Shown here piece after piece: positions 1 to 8,704 of a stretch of 10,097 nucleotides of DNA. The translations under genes and the position numbers were made by a program. Each line of letters opens with the position of its first letter. The stretch's first letter is position 1. This DNA comes from Larix sibirica (Eukaryota > Streptophyta > Pinopsida > Pinales > Pinaceae), in the NCBI GenBank assembly GCA_004151065.3, contig NWUY0304772555.1:2357-12453 (forward strand), read 5' to 3'. The notes under the pieces are model-generated. The model did no database searches. It had not been told where the DNA came from and saw only the letters and a list, made by a program, of their open reading frames with translations.

Positions 1-333
1 CTATCATGGCACAAAGCATATTGAGCTCTGCTATCATGTCCTACATTAATGAAAGGGCATAATAGAAAGTTATGGGAACATAACAACAAATAAATGGTGG
101 GCAGTATGACAGCTTCCTTTCATTACATTTCATTGGAATGCCTGAAAATAACCAAAAAAGCTAACAAAGGCATTCCTTCTTAATTGAATAGTGAAATCTT
201 GAGCATTCACCACTCTGTGAACTGGATTTGTAAAATATTAAAATAACTTTGTTCCAAATTGGTTTAGTGGTTTTACATTACGGTCATATAATTTAGCATA
301 TACAATAGTACAATTTTCACCATTCTCCAAAAT
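1..333 (-). other. 3' UTR and downstream flank of the FtsH gene
   Basis: This AT-rich stretch follows the FtsH stop codon. No canonical AATAAA is present on the minus strand; AATGAA variants occur near 118-134, so the polyadenylation site cannot be fixed. A 9-bp inverted repeat at 135-176 is the only clear structure. No coding sequence is visible. Confidence 0.5.
135..176. repeat. Perfect 9-bp inverted repeat (possible 3' UTR hairpin)
   Basis: GGAATGCCT at 135-143 is the exact reverse complement of AGGCATTCC at 168-176, with a 24-base A-rich spacer on the plus strand. It lies about 160-200 nt past the FtsH stop codon. In the transcript it could fold as a short stem with a U-rich loop. Chance is possible at this arm length. 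Confidence 0.5.
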
Positions 334-669
334 TTAGACAGGCACTGGTGCTGCTGCTTCAGGAACCCTGTTTTCAATGGGTATCTCTATATACTCTGAA
401 AGAATAGCCCGGAACTCATCACCTGTCATTGTTTCCTTCTCTAGAAGGACCTCAACAATCTTGTCAATTGCTGCACGATTGTTGCGAATGTGACCAAGTG
501 CAACCTCATAAGCTTGGTCAGAGAGACCTTTGACAGCTCCGTCTATGTCTTCTGCAAGCTTTTCAGACATTGAATTCCTTGCCATCATTCTCATGATAAC
601 ATCACCACTCTGTGCAGCATCCATTAGTGACCATGGTCCAATCTCAGACATCCCAAACACAGTCACCAT
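334..669 (-). CDS. FTSH2: FtsH exon 4: C-terminal helical part of the protease domain
   Basis: The exon encodes 111 codons ending in TAA at 334-336. It reads MVTVFGMSEIGPWSLMD, SDDVIMRM-like and MMARNSMSEKLAEDID segments, then a helical stretch with VEVLLEKETM, GDEFRAILSEY and IENRVP, and a short Ala/Pro/Val tail. This is the usual end of plastid FtsH2/8 proteins; only the low-complexity tail is variable between species. The initial ATG is an internal codon following the acceptor CTTGCATAG, not a translation start. The exon is free of stops and frameshifts. Confidence 0.93.
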   Translation of the reverse strand: MVTVFGMSEIGPWSLMDAAQSGDVIMRMMARNSMSEKLAEDIDGAVKGLSDQAYEVALGHIRNNRAAIDKIVEVLLEKETMTGDEFRAILSEYIEIPIENRVPEAAAPVPV

Positions 670-786
670 CTATGCAAGACAAACAGAAGTATGTCATTTC
701 CAATCTAAGAGATTAAAAGAATATCACGTTGATTTGGAAAGTATGAAAATGAACACCATTAGCACATGCAACTAGTATCCATTTAC
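670..786 (-). other. FtsH intron 3 (117 bp)
   Basis: GTAAAT donor at 786 and CTTGCATAG acceptor ending at 670. It is phase 0, AT-rich and separates AKQ from MVTVFGMSEIGPW, which are contiguous in the family. Confidence 0.88.
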
Positions 787-1027
787 CTGTTTTGCCATAC
801 TAGTAACCATCTGCAAGTCACTAGATGCCCCTGTTGTCACCTCAGACTCACCAAATATCACTTCTTCAGCAGCTCTTCCACCCAGACCACCAACTATTCT
901 GGCAAATAATTGCTGCCTTGAAATTAAGGTCGGATCGTCCCCAGGTATAAACCAAGTAAGGCCCCGGGCTTGTCCACGTGGTATCAATGTCACCTTTTGT
1001 ACAGCATCATGCCCCGGTGTTAATGTA
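787..1027 (-). CDS. FTSH2: FtsH exon 3: core of the M41 peptidase domain
   Basis: This exon encodes 80 codons after completing the split Gly. It starts [20 protein letters not shown], continues through [27 protein letters not shown] and [11 protein letters not shown], and ends with AKQ. In FtsH the Asp shortly after the TTGA motif (here in SSDLQ) is the third zinc ligand, and it is present. The acceptor is ATATTGCAG and the donor is CAG|GTAAAT at 786. The reading frame has no stop or shift, and the residues I know to be invariant in the family are unchanged. In this copy the exon would be read only if the two upstream lesions were bypassed. Confidence 0.93.
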
Positions 1028-2487
1028 CTGCAATATGTCACAGATAAATCAATAACTCAGTATACAATTTGAATTGATACATTGCACATTTTCAAGGTTA
1101 ACACTGGTGTACAGCAGAATGGCATATTTTACACGAGAAACATCAGGTTACTTTGGCCTACACTGTAGCTTGCTTACTAACAAGCAGCTTCTCCATAGAA
1201 ACGGGTAACAACACAAATATAAAGATCAAGTATCAAGAAAACATGCAAATATTGGCTATATCTTAAACATAGTTGCTAAGCAACAGATGCATGGAAGACT
1301 AACTCTCATATTAAGATCTCAGCTCACCTGACCTACTATAATGAATGGGAAGGCAATGGCACAAACACAGAATGGGCTTTATTATTTACCAAAATAAACA
1401 GCTGAGAAAACAGTTACTAAATGAAAGTACTTAGAAGGATAGAAGAGTAGAACTGTAGAAGCAAGCTAATTGCACATATTGAACCTACAATAAAAATCGA
1501 GCACAAACAACAGGCTCAAAATTTGAAACTGCACAGAAGTGAAATGATACCATATCAAATAACAGCAGTATTATGCAAAAGTAATCAGTAATACCTATCA
1601 CTTCTTATATCTTTTGGTTTCTCACACTAAATAGAACCTCAAAGAGAGTGAATTTATGGTATGGGCAGTATCTTCTTTCATAAGTACAATCATACAAGTA
1701 TCTACCAATGCATCATAACCATGTAAAAACTGTCCAAAATATGCAAACCAACGAACTGTTGCACCTATGTATGTAGCTATGTTTGAAGACCATTTGTATG
1801 AGGATTTTTGTTTAAAACTTTGCTTGACATTGTCAGTTTACAGAAACTTGTACCGCCCGTTTGAAGCAGCTTGCAACGTTTCTATTTTAATTTTTCAAGG
1901 AAAAAATGATCCTTTTCTCCCCTCAAGTACCTATCTGTTTCAGACAATAAAGGGTGTGTCCAATATTACATAGATTTCACTTCTATATATCAGGATTCTC
2001 TCAGCTTCTCTCAACGTTATATTTTACAAAGCTCTCAGCTGTGTCTCCATCTAATTGGCATAAGTTCCAAGTTTAAAAGCTTGAAACCAAAAGGCAATGG
2101 GAAATCAGCAAAGACAGGTGGCTTGGTCCCGCACAAAGGAAGTCATTAAAATCCAGAGAGACATAGCCGTTCATTTTATAACAATTCAACTCAGTAGAGC
2201 ACAAAGATATGCCTGATTTAGCAACTCGGAGCAACTATCAACGTGCGTTAAAATACTATTAAAAAGCATACTACAAGTTTGGAAAGAAAATTATTTTACA
2301 GATGGTTTATTTACTGTTGAAAACTGATTTCAATTTCAAAGAAAAACTCAAGAAAAATCCATGACATCCAAGGAAAATGAGAGAGGGAATATTGCAATAC
2401 TTTAATAGAAATCGACCATAACTGAAAAGAATTGGTTGTAGACATCCTAGTTACAGAATGAAAATTAAGAAATGAGTTTGATTTTAC
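1028..2487 (-). other. FtsH intron 2 (1460 bp), no gene seen inside
   Basis: It runs from donor GTAAAA at 2487 to acceptor ACATATTGCAG at 1028 and joins the two halves of a Gly codon (phase 2). It is AT-rich and much longer than introns 1 and 3 (121 and 117 bp). I found no convincing coding sequence, RNA gene or intact repeat in it; the open frames at 1767-1973 (plus) and 2311-2493 (minus) look random. Confidence 0.85.
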
Positions 2488-2800
2488 CCGCAAATAGCAT
2501 GACCAACTTCATGATATGCAACGAGACTTTTATTTTTCCCATCTGTCATCACCGTTCCCTCCATTCCAGCAACAATCCTGTCTATAGAGTCATCTATTTC
2601 CTTGGCAGAAATTCCTGACTTCCCATGCTGCCCAGCCAGAATTGCAGCTTCATTCAATAGATTTGCAAGATCTGCTCCACTAAAGCCTGGGGTTCTCATT
2701 GCAATGACTCCTAGTGAAATGTCACTATCAAACTTCTTATTGCTTTTTGCACTTTCAAAATATCTATCCTTCCTTTAACATCTAGTACATCCACAGATAC
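2488..2800 (-). pseudogene. FTSH2: FtsH exon 2: end of AAA+ lid and start of protease domain, with a 1-bp deletion
   Basis: The exon opens GTA TCT GTG GAT (V-S-V-D), matching the family after the arginine-finger region. After Leu-Lys-Val only eight bases (2742-2749, containing five A) precede the Asn-Lys-Lys-Phe-Asp codons, where nine are expected. The frame is lost and TAG appears at 2711-2713. From 2741 down the family frame is clean: [29 protein letters not shown], and the catalytic zinc motif HEVGH at 2499-2513. Substitutions against the family pattern as I remember it are P to L (2783-2785), T to I (2765-2767) and RR to QH just after EAAILAG; all can be explained by C-to-T or G-to-A changes. 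The donor at 2487-2486 (GTAAAA) leaves two bases of a Gly codon for exon 3. Confidence 0.88.
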
Positions 2801-2921
2801 CTACATAAAAAACACACACTCAATTCATTGTGAGGCCGCTTTCAAATATAAGAAGTACCGAATTAGAAACCACCCAGTAGCAAAAGATTTGTTGGTTGGC
2901 TCTTAAAAATTGATAACAGAC
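2801..2921 (-). other. FtsH intron 1 (121 bp)
   Basis: It starts GTCTGTTATC directly after the TAG codon and ends TTTTATGTAG before the exon that resumes with Val-Ser-Val-Asp. It is AT-rich, phase 0, and sits where Arabidopsis VAR2 has its first intron as I recall. The AG|GT junction is kept despite the premature stop, so splicing should still work. Confidence 0.85.
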
Positions 2922-4356
<1,435 letters not shown>

Positions 4357-4533
4357 CTACACACAATCAACATTGATTTTAGTAGGTATAAACCCTAGTA
4401 TGGACATCAGCTTGTAGTCCAACTGTCCAACAGCAAAGTGGAGAGTTCGCCGGACATAGGTCTTGAATTCCATCTTTGCTACCGACAGCAGCACAACTGG
4501 CTGGCTGTTAGATCTCATGCTAAGAGGGATCAT
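4357..4533 (-). other. 58-codon open frame upstream of FtsH (possible uORF or gene fragment)
   Basis: An ATG at 4531-4533 opens 58 codons ending TAG at 4357-4359. Internal Met codons include one at 4471-4473 that starts MEFKTYVRRTLHFAVGQLDY. The peptide is well mixed, with a basic segment and a hydrophobic end. I do not recognise it. If the FtsH transcript begins above 4533 this would be an upstream ORF in its leader; otherwise it may be a stray fragment or chance. The opposite strand also has an open frame here (4438-4641), so openness alone is weak evidence. Confidence 0.2.
4390..4401. promoter_or_regulatory. Telobox-like motif AAACCCTAGTAT, copy 1
   Basis: AAACCCTA is the plant telobox core, common near the transcription starts of genes for growth and organelle biogenesis; on the FtsH strand it reads as TAGGGTTT. 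It lies about 275 nt upstream of the FtsH ATG and shares 12 bases with a second copy at 4738-4749. A role is inferred only from motif and position. Confidence 0.3.
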
Positions 4534-4737
4534 GCATTACTGATTATCCAGGCTAAGCTACTTTTCAATCGTTGTGACCCAGTGCATACTTTCAACTTAC
4601 TGGTGTTTAGCCATGAACAAATGTTAACTTTGCATGTATAAACTTTCTTTTTTAATTGTATTTTATTACTGTTACAAGTATTATATGACACATCTCTCCA
4701 ACCTGCGTTGGTAGAGTTCTGCTTCTCTTGGTGCAAT

Positions 4738-4750
4738 AAACCCTAGTATA
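4738..4750. promoter_or_regulatory. Telobox-like motif AAACCCTAGTATA, copy 2
   Basis: This is a second AAACCCTAGTAT, 348 bp from the first, with no similarity between the flanks. The downstream bases give TATAAAAAG on the plus strand, but no plus-strand gene follows. A role as a promoter element for the minus-strand FtsH copy is possible but unproven. Confidence 0.25.
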
Positions 4751-4840
4751 AAAAGAGACTAAACAGAAATTAAAGGCATATCCAAAACCAAATTCCGACG
4801 AAGAGACAAGCAAAAAGGAAACTAACATCGATCCCAACTT

Positions 4841-4976
4841 TATTGGCAAAGATTGATCCCAACTGTATTGGAAAAGATTGAAAATTGGTGGAAAAAAGGG
4901 CAGACCTAAATTCTTCTCTGTATTGGCAAAGATTGAAAATTAGTGAAAAAAAGGGGCAGACCTAAATTGTTCTCTG
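4841..4976. repeat. Local tandem duplication (about 55-bp unit)
   Basis: The units at 4866-4920 and 4921-4976 both read TATTGG-AAAGATTGAAAATT-GTG, then an A-run, GGGCAGACCTAAATT and TTCTCTG, differing at only a few positions. A partial third copy of the TATTGGCAAAGATTGA part starts at 4841, and GATCCCAACT is repeated at its sides. Seen on the minus strand, each unit offers CCAATACAG, a splice-acceptor-like string. Slippage or unequal exchange would explain it. No gene is seen in it. Confidence 0.75.
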
Positions 4977-5075
4977 AAGGACAGGAAGAAAACCCAACTA
5001 AAGCAGCAATGTACACCCTTTTCCCACCAAAGACATCTAAATAAGCATATTCTGTACCAATTGAAAAGATTTGAT

Positions 5076-5081
5076 TTTATT
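5076..5081 (-). terminator. Candidate polyadenylation signal AATAAA
   Basis: TTTATT on the plus strand reads AATAAA on the minus strand. It lies about 130 nt beyond the stop at 5213-5215 of the putative exons described separately. The distance suits a plant 3' UTR, but the signal depends on that gene being real. Confidence 0.3.
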
Positions 5082-5212
5082 ACAGCGTTGGTATTATGAC
5101 TAGTACAGAGTAATCTTAATCCCCAATCCTTGGGTATCAGAAAAATAGGAAGTGCCAATCTCATCGATGGGTTTTCAACGTATATAATAATAAACCGATG
5201 CACCTAATGCTA

Positions 5213-5236
5213 TCACATTCCAAGATTAGGCTCGCC
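5213..5236 (-). CDS. Possible terminal exon of an unrecognised gene
   Basis: After an acceptor AAACCAG ending at 5237 the sequence reads GGC GAG CCT AAT CTT GGA ATG TGA, seven codons and a stop. This fits in phase with the donor of the candidate exon at 5380-5548 (intron 143 bp). It is short and supported only by splice logic and the downstream AATAAA. It could be coincidental. Confidence 0.25.
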   Translation of the reverse strand, partial: GEPNLGM

Positions 5237-5379
5237 CTGGTTTCCTTTCTCAATAATACAAACAAATAAGAAAATTAAGTGCTAATCCAGGCATCACTCC
5301 AGGGAATTTCAAAGCAAAAGGTTCCTGAAGCAGCTATTCACAAACACCCAATAAAACCCTTATAGCAGAAATCACTTAC

Positions 5380-5548
5380 CAGCAATCCAAGCTGCTGTTG
5401 TTTGTCAAATACACAGTTAATGAAACGGAGAAATTTCCAGCCAAGCTTCTGGCCGGATTGAAGTTCATCAGAATCATGAACACTTGTAATTATAAACCTC
5501 CTACAGTCAACTCTATCTTCCTCTAATGTCCACACAGAAGTTTTCCAA
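5380..5548 (-). CDS. Possible internal exon of an unrecognised gene
   Basis: On the minus strand a strong acceptor (GATTTTTCAG, ending 5549) and a near-perfect donor (CTG|GTAAGT at 5379) bracket 169 nt. They are open as one partial plus 56 full codons, including SVHDSDELQSGQKLGW and FDKQQQLGLL. The residue mix looks protein-like, and stops lie just outside the exon borders in this frame. I do not recognise the family. It would need an upstream exon ending after two bases of a codon, which I cannot find, and it joins in phase to the short exon at 5213-5236. It could be the tail of a neighbouring gene in tandem with FtsH, a gene fragment, or chance. Confidence 0.35.
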
Positions 5549-5561
5549 CTGAAAAATCATT

Positions 5562-5717
5562 TCAGCCCTCCATGCTTATGACGTGGGCTATTTCCACCCT
5601 CAGATCGGCCATTTCGATATTCTGGCCATCATCTTCTGATTGGGTTGGTGTTTGTGATGGGGTGGGCACAGATGATGCTGATGTGGAGTAATAATAGCGC
5701 CCTGGAACTCCAAATCT
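5562..5717 (-). other. Open frame of 51 codons, unrecognised
   Basis: This stretch is open on the minus strand from an in-frame TGA at 5718-5720 to TGA at 5562-5564. It has a Ser/Thr/Pro-rich first half and an acidic, helix-like second half (EDDGQNIEMADLRVEIAHV). It ends only 13 bases before the acceptor of the candidate exon at 5380-5548 and is out of frame with it, so the two cannot be joined simply. It could be a gene remnant or a chance open frame; no start codon is evident at its beginning. Confidence 0.15.
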
Positions 5718-6032
5718 TCAAGGTACCACGTATACAACAATTACAAAATGGGATTGTGTTTGATATTTTTGTGCATAGAAAGTAGTTTAATTTGCTTGGT
5801 GTGGGATTGTAATTTGTGGGAGTTATTCTTTTGGATAATTTTAATCCCAATAGAAAATAAGTAAATGTATATATGCATTGTCATTTAACTTGTTGTCGGT
5901 AAACATTAATAAGTTACATATTAAGTATGAGTATTGTTTATACTTTATTTAATCATTATATAATTTTTGCGTTTTTTTATCATGTAGTTAGATTTAATCC
6001 AACAATAAAAAAAAACACAAAACCTCTATCTA

Positions 6033-6111
6033 CACATGTTTGATGTTGGATTAATTGTAATTAACTTCCAATGATAATTTATTGGAAAATCATAATCCAC
6101 ACATGTTTGAT
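6033..6111. repeat. MITE-like palindromic segment flanked by 12-bp direct repeats
   Basis: CACATGTTTGAT occurs at 6033-6044 and 6100-6111. Between them lie nested inverted repeats: TGGATTA (6047-6053) with TAATCCA (6093-6099), and TTCCAAT (6066-6072) with ATTGGAA (6081-6087). Direct repeats around a foldback resemble a small non-autonomous DNA transposon with target duplication, but 12 bp is long for the common MITE families. Confidence 0.35.
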
Positions 6112-6287
6112 TTTTAGATTGGTCAATGTCTAACAAATCCCCACGTAACACTAAACCTAAAAGAAGCCTTGACTTTATTGGAGAATCATGGAATATGGAT
6201 CATTTTATTGAGATTCTTACACTTCATACGTGGCAAGCTTCCTTTCTTCCAAAGTTTTGTTGCATCAATCAAAAACTAGCTATCCAA

Positions 6288-6438
6288 TGAATCTAACACT
6301 AATACCATCATATTTTGTATGGTTAGGGATGTTTAGGTATGATATTTTTTAATGGAAGCAAACTTGCATCTTAAGAAATGCACTCCACTCCACAACAAAG
6401 AGATTATAAGGTATGACAATGTTGTTTCGTTAGATTCA
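6288..6438. repeat. Inverted repeat TGAATCTAAC / GTTAGATTCA
   Basis: A perfect 10-bp pair, at 6288-6297 and 6429-6438, encloses about 130 bp of AT-rich DNA. It could be the terminal inverted repeat of a MITE of about 150 bp. No clear target-site duplication was found. Confidence 0.3.
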
Positions 6439-6487
6439 ATGTGATTTTGTGATCATTCAAAGATAGGGAAATAAAAAAAATTCATCA

Positions 6488-6811
6488 ATTAATTGAAACA
6501 TATGTTTAGGTTTTTTTTGTTGTTATATTGTGATGATAAAATTAATACTAATTGTTGTTTTGTTGAAGATTTTGGTTTGTTTTTTCTTTTCCAAAGATTT
6601 ATACTCATAGAAAGGGTTTTGAGTTTTTGGTCACCATATCAACACACAAGATATTTTAGGAATATTGCAAGATGTTTCCTAATATTGTGATTATCGAGCA
6701 TCCATCACCTATTACAAGGTGGGGTATTGTTTTGCCTTTATGGCATGTGATCGCCTCCTTGTAAAGTCATGCCGACCCACAAGGGAAAATATTTCACATG
6801 GTTGAGGAATC
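6488..6811. other. Non-coding stretch, no gene seen
   Basis: It begins T-rich and becomes mixed in composition. A 65-codon plus-strand frame at 6493-6690 is mostly Phe/Leu from T-runs and is not credible as a protein. Confidence 0.4.
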
Positions 6812-6946
6812 AAATCTTGGTGAGTGCAATAACAACATCCTACTTTCATCAACCTAACAAGACCCCTTCGACTACATAATAAATCTTGAGTGCAATAACA
6901 ACACCTTGCTTTCATCAACCTACCAATACCCCTTTGACTACATAAT
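6812..6946. repeat. Tandem duplication, units of 69 and 66 bp
   Basis: Unit 1 (6812-6880) and unit 2 (6881-6946) both run from AAATCTT through GAGTGCAATAACAACA, CTTTCATCAACCTA and ACTACATAAT. They differ by a 3-bp gap near the start and a handful of substitutions. The match is direct and unambiguous. Divergence shows the duplication is not recent. No gene is tied to it. Confidence 0.85.
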
Positions 6947-7599
6947 AAAGTTTAAGCGTTAAAAAATTAAGGAGTTAATTCACTGTGTTGATATGGTTTC
7001 ATGTAATATTTAATTTTTTATGTTAACGCATATGATCTATAGTTGGTATGCAACTACATATACATATCGCACTTCACTTTCTAGGTTCTAAACATGAGCT
7101 GGATAATGAGTTTGTTTATGCAACATCCTTTACATCCCTTTATGTTATACCAACAAACATGGATTGTAGCGCCATGACATTTCAACATTAATAGTTGAAT
7201 GTAAACCCATGTGTGGAAGTAAGCCCAATGAATTGTTGCTACTATGATTTGTGATGGTGTTACTAAGGACCATAGTGGTGAGGTAGTAACTTCATGTGGA
7301 TTCCTTTGAATTTTTCCTTCTAGATATGAAGCCACTCTCTATAATTGTTAACCATGAAGTTATGTTGGACATGGATGTGTTGTTTCATCTTTGTTGTAGT
7401 TTGTTATGTACTCAGCACACCTTTATTATTTAAGTAAGGTTTACCAACCCTGTCGTGGGGGGGGGCTAAAATAAAATGCCCTTCCGATCCTTGTGTCCTC
7501 CACATTGATAGTTCTAATTGTCGTTGGGGAAAATGATCTTCTATGCCAACACTAAGGCTAGGCCCGGTCTGTGGTTTTTTCCCCAATTGTCAGATATAG
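6947..7599. other. Repeat-like non-coding stretch, no gene seen
   Basis: No family is recognised. A run of nine G lies at 7457-7465. Minus-strand frames at 7081-7335 and 7404-7586 show no domain and sit in what appears to be decayed repeat DNA. Confidence 0.4.
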
Positions 7600-7661
7600 T
7601 GCTTGCCTCAATGAAGCAATCATGCGGTGGTTGGGGATTTCTATAGTTACCCAAAAAAAAA
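7600..7661 (+). mobile_element. Possible retroposon (LINE-like) 3' end with A-tract
   Basis: A GGTTGGGGATTTCTATAG segment is followed by TTACCC and nine A at 7653-7661, after which the sequence changes character. This resembles the short A-tailed 3' end of a plant non-LTR element. A related string (GGGGTTTCCATAGCCACC) recurs at 7992-8009 without a tail. No reverse transcriptase for such an element is visible upstream. Confidence 0.25.
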
Positions 7662-8704
7662 TCTGGTATATATGAGTTATTTTGTATGCAACCTCGTAAT
7701 TTGTAACAATGTTTTAGTTCTAGAAATTACATTTCATTGATACAAATGATCACTTCCATGTATGAGGCCCTAATTACCCCCTTTGTAGTAATGCTTCAAA
7801 TTAGGGTTCATTTCTTTTTTTGTATAAATAAGGGTTTATGTTGTCTTTTATTTAAGTTTGACTTTAGTTATCTATTCAAAATAGTTTATTTTTGGCATAT
7901 GGGACTTCATTGGTTTGTCAAGTAGGGTTGTGATCCCCCGCCAAGGTTTCATTAATCCCAAGGTTGTGATATGTTTAGTCATCCAAAACGGGGGGTTTCC
8001 ATAGCCACCTACTAGCAAAGTGTATGATTTGTAATTTATTATCTTATGGCCAACTCAATTCACCAACACAAATCCTAAGATTATTTTTTAAGATTTTGTT
8101 TGCTCTTGTGTGCTTAATACTATTTTGTAATTACCTGTGAATATGCTAGTTGCAAACAAAGTTAATGTAATAAATTCTCAATCACACACAATCAAACATA
8201 TAATTTCTCCTAAATAAACCTAGTGTGGGAAAACTCTAAATTGAAATGGCTTTCTTGACTCTTTATTATTCTATGGGCAAGTTACAAATTACAAATGGAT
8301 CAATATAAGCTTCTACTCTAATCCCATATTCAAAGGCTACATGAGCATAATACCTCCAATGTTCTCCATTCACCATTTCCACAACCAAACTCAACCATCT
8401 CTCTAGAAGCTCTCATAGGCCTCAATCTCTTCAATTCGCTCTCTCTTGGCAATCACTCCTCAATTCCAAGTGCTTGAATCAACCTCTTCACTATCAACTA
8501 AATGGCCAACCCCTTTGGCCTTGAATATGAGGTATCTTACCTTGTTTGTATGCAATGTAATTATTTAAGGATTGGTTACCAACCTGTCTAGATGCTTCCC
8601 TTGAATATCCATTATAGAAATTGGGCTCAATCTGTCAATGCCTAAGTAGTCTACATGTCACCTTTTTGACCCTTAAGTTCTCTTGATATGATGGGTAAAA
8701 TTCC
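7662..8704. other. Decayed repeat stretch before the copia fragment; possible LTR remnant at 8150-8300
   Basis: No gene is seen. Around 8160-8250 the minus strand carries a string ending in GAGTTTTCCCACACTAGG followed by a TG-rich stretch, a texture common in plant LTRs. Positions 8340-8500 are CT-rich. No LTR ends (TG...CA) or second copy can be defined in the window. Integrase, protease and Gag coding, expected upstream of copia RT, was not detected. Confidence 0.3.

Larger units (their letters stand above)
5718..6487. other. AT-rich intergenic stretch with small palindromes
   Basis: No coding sequence is seen. It contains poly-A runs, a GGGATT/AATCCC pair near 5801-5846, and two hairpin-like segments listed separately. 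The texture is that of old MITE-type insertions. Confidence 0.5.

Noticed and set aside
530-775. Plus-strand open frame across exon 4 and intron 3
   Set aside because: It is antisense to FtsH exon 4 and crosses a confident splice site.
1767-1973. 68-codon plus-strand frame inside intron 2
   Set aside because: No recognisable motif, low-complexity AT-rich context, and inside a well-defined intron.
4744-4752. TATAAAAAG on the plus strand as a promoter
   Set aside because: No plus-strand gene follows within several kilobases.
4652-4849. 65-codon minus-strand frame with a hydrophobic N-terminal stretch
   Set aside because: The hydrophobicity comes from T-rich sequence; nothing else supports a gene, and 4530-4736 overlaps it in another frame.
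6493-6690. 65-codon plus-strand frame rich in Phe and Leu
   Set aside because: It arises from T-runs and has no protein-like pattern.
6712-6918. Minus-strand frame with repeated CCYC segments resembling a Cys-rich protein
   Set aside because: The repeated Cys pattern is simply the 69/66-bp DNA duplication read in frame; no start context or splice support.
7404-7586. 60-codon minus-strand frame
   Set aside because: It spans a run of nine C/G and likely decayed repeat DNA; no family recognised.
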